Shown: in pieces, positions 58,172-64,000 of the stretch
How the letters are laid out: each line of letters starts with the position of its first letter
How positions within the stretch are numbered: the stretch's first letter is position 1
Source: Georgenia_A wangjunii
GTDB taxonomy: Bacteria > Actinomycetota > Actinomycetes > Actinomycetales > Actinomycetaceae
DNA length: 64,000 nucleotides
Reading direction: 5' to 3' (one strand)
NCBI RefSeq assembly: GCF_036421915.1
Contig: NZ_JAZGOM010000014.1
The notes under the pieces: model-generated
Databases searched by the model: none
Told to the model about the DNA's origin: nothing
What the model saw: the letters and a program-made list of their open reading frames with translations, nothing else
Made by a program: the position numbers and the translations under genes

Positions 58172-58858
58172 ATGGCGCTGCTCACAGCAGACGACGTCCT
58201 CAACAAGAAGTTCCAGCCCACCAAGTTCCGCGAGGGCTACGACCAGGACGAGGTAGACGACTTCCTGGACGAGGTCGTCAACACGCTGAGCGCGGTGACG
58301 GGCGAGAACGAGGAGCTCAAGGCCAAGCTCGCCGCCGCCGAGCGTCGGATCGCCGAGCTGACGAGCGGCGGCGCCGCCGAGGCCACGACCGCCGAGCCGG
58401 AGGCCCAGCCCGAGCCGGAGCCCCAGGCGGAGGGCGAGCCGGAGCCGGAGCCCGCAGCAGCCTTCGCGCCGCGTCAGGAGACCCCTGCGCCCGCGGCGGC
58501 CGACGCACCCGAGGAGCCCACGCAGCGGGAGTCCGCGACGGGCATGCTCGCCCTCGCGCAGCGCCTGCACGACGAGTACGTGCGCAACGGCCAGGAGGAG
58601 GGCGACCGCATCCTCGTCGAGGCCCGCACGAAGGCGGAGAAGATCGTCCGCGAGGCCGAGGACAAGCACAACCGCACCCTCGCCCAGCTCGAGCAGGAGC
58701 GCTCGCTCCTCGAGCGCAAGATCGACGAGCTCCGGGTCTTCGAGCGCGACTACCGCACTCGCCTCAAGAGCTACCTCGAGTCGCTGCTGAGCGACGTCGA
58801 AGGCCGCGGCAACGTCTCGGGACGCAACGACTCCGAGGCCCCGCAGTTCCGCAAGTGA
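58172..58858 (+). CDS. divIVA: Polar growth/septum curvature protein DivIVA (Wag31)
   Basis: DivIVA binds negatively curved membrane and organises wall growth in actinobacteria. The 228-residue protein has the N-terminal DivIVA domain (about 1-60: LLTADDVLNKKF, REGYDQDEVDDFLDEVV), a Pro/Glu-rich linker (about 75-115) and a C-terminal coiled coil (about 125-205). The ATG at 58172, after GAGGTGA, gives the family N-terminus; an in-frame GTG at 58118 6 bases after a -10 would add 18 residues. A very strong terminator follows. Confidence 0.96.
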   Translation: MALLTADDVLNKKFQPTKFREGYDQDEVDDFLDEVVNTLSAVTGENEELKAKLAAAERRIAELTSGGAAEATTAEPEAQPEPEPQAEGEPEPEPAAAFAPRQETPAPAAADAPEEPTQRESATGMLALAQRLHDEYVRNGQEEGDRILVEARTKAEKIVREAEDKHNRTLAQLEQERSLLERKIDELRVFERDYRTRLKSYLESLLSDVEGRGNVSGRNDSEAPQFRK

Positions 58859-58864
58859 GCAGCT

Positions 58865-58904
58865 GACGACGGCGGCGGTCCCCGTGGGGGCCGCCGCCGT
58901 CGTC
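58865..58904 (+). terminator. Terminator after divIVA
   Basis: A 19-base arm starting GACGACGGCGGCGG pairs almost perfectly with the following arm ending CCGCCGCCGTCGTC, with one T-G wobble and a minimal GT centre. It lies 6 bases after the divIVA stop and just before lspA. Confidence 0.8.
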
Positions 58905-58925
58905 GCGTGCCAGGGAGGCAGCGCG

Positions 58926-59756
58926 ATGACCACCACCGAAGTTCGCCGCAGACGGGGCCGCACCGGCCTGCTCGTCCTGCTCATCGTGCTCGCCGTCGGC
59001 CTCGCCGTCGTCGACCAGGTGACGAAGTACGTCGCGGAGGCCAACCTCACGCCGGGCGTCGTCATCCCGCTCCTCGGCGACGTGCTCGGCCTCCAGCTCA
59101 TCTACAACCCCGGGGCCGCGTTCTCCCTCGCGACGGGGATGACGTGGATCTTCACGGTCGTCGCCGTCGTCGTCGTCGTCGTCGTCCTGCGGGCCGCGCG
59201 CAAGCTCGGGTCGCTCGGCTGGGCGATCGCGCTCGGCATGCTCCTCGGCGGGTGCCTCGGCAACCTGTACGACCGGCTGCTGCGTGACCCCGGCTTCGCC
59301 CGCGGGCACGTCGTCGACTTCATCAACTACAACGGCTGGTTCGTCGGCAACGTCGCGGACATCGCGATCGTCGCCGCGGCGGTCCTCATCGCCATCCTCG
59401 CCATCCGCGGCATCGAGATCGACGGCAGCCGCGCCGGCGACGAGCCGGTCGTCGCCGCGGCGCCCGCCGAGGAGCCGGCCGACGACGACACCGCTGACGA
59501 CGCGGACGTCGACGTCGCGGCGTGGGTCGCCGGACGGCCCGCGCGCGGGGACGCGCCGGTGGCGGACGGACCGGGGGCTGACGGCCCGGCCGTCCCGGGC
59601 GACGCTGCTCCGGAGCGCGGCGACGCCGCCGTGGCGGGCGGCTCGACGGCGGGCGGCTCGACGGCGGGCGGCTCGACGGCGGCTGACGCCGACGCCTCCC
59701 CGCTCGCCGCACCCGAGGGCGCGAACGGCACGGCACGGTCCCGGCGCGATGTCTGA
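58926..59756 (+). CDS. lspA: Lipoprotein signal peptidase with long C-terminal extension
   Basis: LspA cleaves signal peptides of prolipoproteins. The four-membrane-segment core (1-165) has the catalytic Asp pair D131 (GHVVDF) and D145 (NVADIAI) with NLYDRL and NPGAAFS. GGGAGG lies 7 bases before the ATG. About 110 further residues (166-276) form an acidic Ala/Gly/Pro-rich cytoplasmic tail not found in the core family (about 160-200 residues), including three AGGST repeats. The end overlaps rluD by 8 bases. Confidence 0.94.
   Translation: MTTTEVRRRRGRTGLLVLLIVLAVGLAVVDQVTKYVAEANLTPGVVIPLLGDVLGLQLIYNPGAAFSLATGMTWIFTVVAVVVVVVVLRAARKLGSLGWAIALGMLLGGCLGNLYDRLLRDPGFARGHVVDFINYNGWFVGNVADIAIVAAAVLIAILAIRGIEIDGSRAGDEPVVAAAPAEEPADDDTADDADVDVAAWVAGRPARGDAPVADGPGADGPAVPGDAAPERGDAAVAGGSTAGGSTAGGSTAADADASPLAAPEGANGTARSRRDV
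59633..59677 (+). repeat. Three tandem 15-bp repeats in lspA
   Basis: GGCGGGCGGCTCGAC occurs three times without change, encoding Ala-Gly-Gly-Ser-Thr units in the C-terminal tail. Slippage could vary the copy number. Confidence 0.9.
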
Positions 59757-60678
59757 GACCCGCTCGCTCCCCGTCCCCGACGGCCTCGCGGGCGAGCGCG
59801 TCGACGCCGCCCTCGCCCGGCTCCTCGGTTTCTCCCGGACGCGCGCCGCCGAGCTCGCGGCTGCGGGCCACGTCGTGCTCGACGGCGTCGTCCTCGGCAA
59901 GTCGGACCGGCTCGTCGCCGGCGGCTGGCTCGAGGTGACCATGCCCGACGCCCCCGCGCCCGTCGCTCCGCAGGCCGTCGACGGCATGACGATCGTCCTC
60001 GAGGACGACGACCTCGTCGTCGTCGACAAGCCGGTCGGCGTCGCGGCCCACCCGAGCCCGGGCTGGACCGGGCCCACCGTCGTCGGCGGGCTCCTCGCCG
60101 CCGGGTACCGCATCGCCACGTCCGGCGCCGCCGAGCGCCAGGGGATCGTCCACCGGCTCGACGTCGGCACGTCCGGGCTCATGGTCGTGGCGAAGTCCGA
60201 GCACGCCTACTCCGTCCTCAAGCGGGCGTTCAAGGAGCGGACGGTCTCGAAGGTCTACCACGCGCTCGTCCACGGGCACATGGACCCCTCGACCGGCACG
60301 ATCGACGCCCCCGTCGGGCGCGACCCGCGCCACGACTACCGCTTCGCCGTCACCGCCGACGGCAAGCCGTCGATCACCCACTACGCCACGCTCGAGGCGA
60401 TGCAGGGCGCGTCGCTCCTCGAGATCCACCTCGAGACGGGCCGCACCCACCAGATCCGCGTCCACACCTCCGCGGTGCGCCACCCGTGCGTCGGCGACGT
60501 CACCTACGGCGCGGACCCGTCTCTGGCGGCCCGCCTCGGGCTCGGGCGGCAGTGGCTCCACGCCGTCCGGCTCGGCTTCGCCCACCCCGCCACCGGGTCG
60601 CCGGTCGAGGTGAGCAGCGACTACCCGGCCGACCTGGCCGGTGCACTGGAGCGGATGCGCGCGGGAGGAACGCGATGA
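59749..60678 (+). CDS. rluD: RluD-family 23S rRNA pseudouridine synthase
   Basis: The 309-residue enzyme isomerises uridines in 23S rRNA. It has an N-terminal S4 RNA-binding domain (about 8-68) and the RluA/RluD catalytic domain with catalytic D138 in HRLDVGTSG, VVDKPVG, and LETGRTHQIRVH. ATG 59749 overlaps lspA by 8 bases and the stop overlaps the GNAT gene. Exact target sites (1911/1915/1917 in E. coli RluD) are inferred. Confidence 0.93.
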   Translation: MSETRSLPVPDGLAGERVDAALARLLGFSRTRAAELAAAGHVVLDGVVLGKSDRLVAGGWLEVTMPDAPAPVAPQAVDGMTIVLEDDDLVVVDKPVGVAAHPSPGWTGPTVVGGLLAAGYRIATSGAAERQGIVHRLDVGTSGLMVVAKSEHAYSVLKRAFKERTVSKVYHALVHGHMDPSTGTIDAPVGRDPRHDYRFAVTADGKPSITHYATLEAMQGASLLEIHLETGRTHQIRVHTSAVRHPCVGDVTYGADPSLAARLGLGRQWLHAVRLGFAHPATGSPVEVSSDYPADLAGALERMRAGGTR

Positions 60679-61187
60679 ACGACGCCGTCGTGGTCGAGCG
60701 GGTGACGTCCCGCGCCGAGCTCGAGGAGGCCTGGGAGGTCCGGTTCGAGGTCTTCGTCCGCGAGCAGGGGGTGCCCCTCGAGGAGGAGGTCGACGACGCC
60801 GACACGGCGCCGACCACCACCCACGTCCTCGCGCGCTCCGGCGACGCCGTCGTCGGGACCGGGCGCCTCCTCAGCGACCCGGACCACGCCGGCGAGGTCC
60901 ACCTCGGACGCCTCGCGGTGCACGCGGCCGCCCGCGGGAGCGGCGTGGGCGCCCGCCTCGTCACCGCGCTCGAGGCGATCGCCCTCGCCGACCACGGCGT
61001 CGCCGCCGGGGCGCCGGACGGCGGCGCCGACGGCGGCGCCAGGGACCTCACGGTGCGCGTCGTCCTGGCCGCGCAGGAGTCCGTCATGGGCTTCTACGCA
61101 CGCCTCGGCTACACCGTCGTCACCGGCGAGCGCTTCCTGGACGCTGGCATCTGGCACCAGGACATGGCCCGCCTCGTGCGGGCGTGA
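60675..61187 (+). CDS. GNAT family N-acetyltransferase (ElaA-like)
   Basis: The 170-residue protein has the GNAT fold: EVRFEVFVREQGVPLEEEVDDAD at the N-terminus, acetyl-CoA loop RLAVHAAARGSGVGARL (about 79-95) and a C-terminal GFYARLGYTVV followed by the F/I-WHQDM motif seen in ElaA-type acetyltransferases. An Asp/Gly/Ala repeat (GAPDGGADGGA) lengthens one loop. Substrate unknown. ATG overlaps the rluD stop by 4 bases. Confidence 0.88.
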   Translation: MNDAVVVERVTSRAELEEAWEVRFEVFVREQGVPLEEEVDDADTAPTTTHVLARSGDAVVGTGRLLSDPDHAGEVHLGRLAVHAAARGSGVGARLVTALEAIALADHGVAAGAPDGGADGGARDLTVRVVLAAQESVMGFYARLGYTVVTGERFLDAGIWHQDMARLVRA

Positions 61188-61249
61188 GGCACCGGCCGGG
61201 CGTGCGGCGCGCCACGCCCAGGCAGCCTCGAGGACGTCTCCGGGCGACC

Positions 61250-61255
61250 TAGACT
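61250..61255 (+). promoter_or_regulatory. -10 element of dnaE
   Basis: TAGACT lies 7 bases before the dnaE ATG at 61263, predicting a leaderless mRNA for the replicative polymerase. Confidence 0.55.
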
Positions 61256-61262
61256 GGAGCGC

Positions 61263-64000
61263 ATGACTGCTGGACGACCCGACGACTTCGTCCACCTCCA
61301 CGTGCACACCGAGTACTCGATGCTCGACGGCGCCGCCCGCCTGGACGACCTCTTCACCGAGGCGACGCGGATCGGCCAGAAAGCCGTGGCGATGACGGAC
61401 CACGGGTACCTCTTCGGGGCCTACGACTTCTGGTCCGCGGCGAAGCGCCACGGCATCAAGCCGATCATCGGGATCGAGGCCTACCTCACGCCCGGCACGT
61501 CGCGCTTCGACAAGACGCGCGTGCGCTGGGGCGACGAGTCCCAGGCCTCCGACGACGTCTCGGCGCGCGGGGCGTACACCCACATGACGATGCTCGCCCG
61601 CACGACCGAGGGGATGAACAACCTCTTCCGGCTCGGGTCGCAGGCCTCCCTCGACGGCCAGATGGGCAAGTGGCCCCGCATGGACCGCGAGCTGCTCAAC
61701 ACCTACGGCGCCGGCCTCATCGCGACGACGGGCTGCCCCTCCGGGGAGGTCCAGACCCGGATCCGGCTCGGGCAGTATGACGAGGCGGTGCGCGCGGCGG
61801 GCGAGTTCCAGGACATCTTCGGCGCGGAGAACTTCTACGTCGAGCTCATGGACCACGGCCTCGACATCGAGCGGCGGGTCATCAAGGACCTGCTGCGCCT
61901 GTCCAAGGACATCGGCGCGCCGCTGCTCGCGACGAACGACTCGCACTACACGCGTCCCGAGGACGCGAAGATGCACGAGGCGATGCTCTGCCTCCAGTCG
62001 GGCTCGACGCTCGCCGACCCGGACCGGTTCCGGTTCAACGGCGACACGTACTACCTGCGCCCGGGCGCGGAGATGCGCGACCTGTGGCGCGAGCTGCCCG
62101 AGGCGTGCGACAACACCCTCGTCGTCGCCGACCAGTGCGACGTCACTTTCCGCACGACCGCCGAGGGCGCGAACTACATGCCGCGCTTCGAGGTCCCGGC
62201 GGGCGAGGACGAGCACTCGTGGTTCGTCAAGGAGGTCGAGAAGGGGCTCGCCTACCGGTACCCGGCCGGCGTGCCCGACCACGTGCGCAAGCAGGCGGAG
62301 TACGAGGTCGGCGTCATCACCCAGATGGGCTTCCCGGCGTACTTCCTCGTGGTCGCCGACTTCATCAACTGGGCGAAGGACAACGGGATCCGGGTGGGGC
62401 CCGGCCGTGGGTCCGGCGCCGGCTCGATGGTGGCGTACGCGCTGCGCATCACCGACCTCGACCCGCTCGTCCACGGCCTCATCTTCGAGCGGTTCCTCAA
62501 CCCCGACCGCGTCTCGATGCCCGACTTCGACGTCGACTTCGACGAGCGCCGGCGCGGCGAGGTCATCCGTTACGTCACCGAGAAGTACGGCGACGACCGC
62601 GTCGCCCAGGTCGTCACGTACGGCACGATCAAGGCGAAGCAGGCCCTCAAGGACTCCGCCCGCGTGCTCGGCTTCCCGTTCCAGATGGGGGAGAAGCTGA
62701 CGAAGGCGATGCCGCCGTCGGTCATGGGCAAGGACATCACCCTCACCGGCATCTTCGACCCGCGGGACAAGCGCTACGCCGAGGCGGAGGAGTTCCGCCA
62801 GCTCCACGCGACAGACCCGGACGCGCAGGCGGTCGTCGAGACGGCGCAGGGCCTCGAGGGGATCAAGCGGCAGTGGGGCGTGCACGCGTGCGCCGTCATC
62901 ATGTCCTCCGTCCCGCTCCAGGACGTCATCCCCGTCATGCGCCGTCCCCAGGACGGCGCGATCATCACGCAGTTCGACTACCCGACGTGCGAGAGCCTCG
63001 GGCTGCTCAAGATGGACTTCCTCGGGCTGCGCAACCTCACCGTCCTCGACGACGCCCTCGTCAACATCGTCGTCAACGGCAAGGAGCCGGTCGACCTCGA
63101 GCGGCTCACGCTCGACGACCCGGCGACGTACGAGCTTCTCGGCCGCGGGGACACCCTCGGCGTGTTCCAGCTCGACGGCTCCGGCATGCGCACCCTCCTG
63201 CGGCTCATGCGCCCCGACAACTTCGAGGACATCTCCGCCGTCGGCGCGCTCTACCGGCCGGGCCCCATGGGCGCGAACTCCCACACGAACTACGCGCTGC
63301 GCAAGAACGGCCAGCAGCCGATCGACCCGATCCACCCCGAGCTCGCCGAGCCCCTCGCGGAGATCCTCGGGACCACGCACGGCCTCATCGTGTACCAGGA
63401 GCAGGTCATGGCGATCGCGCAGAAGGTCGCCGGGTACAGCCTCGGCCAGGCCGACCTGCTGCGTCGTGCCATGGGCAAGAAGAAGAAGTCCGAGCTGGAC
63501 AAGCAGTTCGCCAGCTTCGAGGCCGGCATGCTCGAGCGCGGGTACTCGCCCGCCGCCGTCAAGACGCTGTGGGACATCCTCCTGCCGTTCTCGGACTACG
63601 CGTTCAACAAGGCGCACTCCGCGGCGTACGGGATGGTCTCGTACTGGACCGCCTTCCTCAAGGCCAACTACCCGACCGAGTACATGGCGGCCCTGCTCAC
63701 GTCGACGCAGGACAACAAGGACCGCCTGGGGCTCTACCTCGGCGAGGCGCGGCACATGGGCATCACGGTCCTGCCGCCCGACGTCAACACCTCGGCGGCG
63801 AGCTTCACGCCCGTCGGCACGCAGATCCGGTTCGGCCTCGCGGCGATCCGCAACGTCGGCGGGCACGTCGTCGACGCGATCATCGCGACGCGGACGGAGA
63901 AGGGGGCGTTCACCTCCTTCCAGGACTTCCTCGACAAGGTGCCGGCCGTCGTGTGCAACAAGCGCACGGTCGAGTCGCTCATCAAGGCCGGCGCGTTCGA
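61263..64000 (+). CDS. dnaE: DNA polymerase III alpha subunit DnaE1 (3' part outside the window)
   Basis: The replicative polymerase is visible for 912 codons of a usual 1180 or so. The N-terminal PHP domain keeps its metal-binding His set (HLHVHTEYS, residues 11-19; MTDHG; NDSHYT), as in mycobacterial DnaE1 where this domain proofreads. The palm carries the catalytic Asp motif MPDFDVDFDERRR and GPGRGSGAGS. The stretch YGTIKAKQALKDSARVLG and the fingers DPRDKRY and YRPGPMG blocks follow. The window ends in the region before the HhH and OB domains. The order rluD-GNAT-dnaE is common downstream of dcw in actinobacteria. Confidence 0.97.
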   Translation, partial: MTAGRPDDFVHLHVHTEYSMLDGAARLDDLFTEATRIGQKAVAMTDHGYLFGAYDFWSAAKRHGIKPIIGIEAYLTPGTSRFDKTRVRWGDESQASDDVSARGAYTHMTMLARTTEGMNNLFRLGSQASLDGQMGKWPRMDRELLNTYGAGLIATTGCPSGEVQTRIRLGQYDEAVRAAGEFQDIFGAENFYVELMDHGLDIERRVIKDLLRLSKDIGAPLLATNDSHYTRPEDAKMHEAMLCLQSGSTLADPDRFRFNGDTYYLRPGAEMRDLWRELPEACDNTLVVADQCDVTFRTTAEGANYMPRFEVPAGEDEHSWFVKEVEKGLAYRYPAGVPDHVRKQAEYEVGVITQMGFPAYFLVVADFINWAKDNGIRVGPGRGSGAGSMVAYALRITDLDPLVHGLIFERFLNPDRVSMPDFDVDFDERRRGEVIRYVTEKYGDDRVAQVVTYGTIKAKQALKDSARVLGFPFQMGEKLTKAMPPSVMGKDITLTGIFDPRDKRYAEAEEFRQLHATDPDAQAVVETAQGLEGIKRQWGVHACAVIMSSVPLQDVIPVMRRPQDGAIITQFDYPTCESLGLLKMDFLGLRNLTVLDDALVNIVVNGKEPVDLERLTLDDPATYELLGRGDTLGVFQLDGSGMRTLLRLMRPDNFEDISAVGALYRPGPMGANSHTNYALRKNGQQPIDPIHPELAEPLAEILGTTHGLIVYQEQVMAIAQKVAGYSLGQADLLRRAMGKKKKSELDKQFASFEAGMLERGYSPAAVKTLWDILLPFSDYAFNKAHSAAYGMVSYWTAFLKANYPTEYMAALLTSTQDNKDRLGLYLGEARHMGITVLPPDVNTSAASFTPVGTQIRFGLAAIRNVGGHVVDAIIATRTEKGAFTSFQDFLDKVPAVVCNKRTVESLIKAGAF

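Noticed and set aside
60621..63866. 1081-codon open frame on the minus strand opposite dnaE and the GNAT gene
   Set aside because: It is antisense to well-identified genes and its product is Arg/Val/Asp/Gly-rich with no family motif. Long antisense frames are expected at about 74% GC.
1..64000. tRNA, rRNA, transposase, phage or CRISPR features
   Set aside because: No cloverleaf, rRNA-like stretch, transposase motif, integrase or regularly spaced repeat was found on reading either strand.

Overview
The window is a stretch of about 74% GC chromosome from an actinobacterium, most likely a member of the Micrococcales (Cellulomonas/Georgenia-like). Pointers are the gene order pgsA-cinA-clgR, DUF3046-recA-recX, gluABCD, miaB-miaA-dapF-hflX, lexA/LysM/nrdR; a division and cell wall (dcw) cluster without ftsA and ddl but with ftsZ-pgeF-sepF-yggT-divIVA; stand-alone DUF3040 and DUF3046 genes; and Lhr paired with a Nei glycosylase. 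The genus assignment is inference. I see no rRNA, tRNA, insertion sequence, prophage or CRISPR array. This is core chromosome, and the surprises lie inside core genes and their control regions.

Layout. (1) 1-1766: two minus-strand genes, a truncated unknown ORF and a CapA-like phosphoesterase. (2) 1882-11641: pgsA, cinA, clgR, then nei and lhr on the minus strand, then DUF3046, recA and recX. (3) 11781-15172: a minus-strand glutamate-type ABC importer operon (gluA-gluB-gluC-gluD). (4) 15391-26166: miaB-miaA-dapF, a small-molecule or rRNA methyltransferase, hflX-dinG, ldh, and the SOS pair lexA / LysM protein followed by nrdR. (5) 26398-32683: minus-strand fadD, aldo/keto reductase, a phosphoglycerate-dehydrogenase-like gene and helR. 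(6) 32820-37457: a three-gene phosphorelay module (receiver with degenerate phosphatase, CHASE3-type kinase, Rcp1-like receiver), a PAC2 protein and a cold-shock protein. (7) 37408-40122: spermidine-synthase-like gene, dinB and DUF3040. (8) 40720-61187: the dcw cluster mraZ-rsmH-ftsL-ftsI-murE-murF-mraY-murD-ftsW-murG-murC-ftsQ, then ftsZ-pgeF-sepF-yggT-divIVA-lspA-rluD and a GNAT gene. (9) 61263 to the end: dnaE, cut by the window edge.

How it works together. From mraZ to ftsQ most consecutive genes overlap by 4 or 8 bases, so lipid II synthesis and divisome assembly are translated as one coupled unit. mraZ sits under a promoter whose -10 lies inside two MraZ-box-like repeats. SOS control is visible at three places (recA, lexA and the LysM gene). 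A large share of the genes that start a transcript have a TAnnnT -10 element only 6 or 7 bases before the start codon, which predicts leaderless mRNAs.

The strongest anomaly is an in-frame 105-bp tandem duplication inside murG that repeats the end of the N-terminal domain and the interdomain linker. Others are a response regulator whose PP2C-type output domain has lost late metal-binding residues, a clear palindromic operator over the fadD promoter, a spermidine-synthase-like gene that reads back through the csp terminator into csp, and possible second in-frame leaderless starts for clgR and divIVA.
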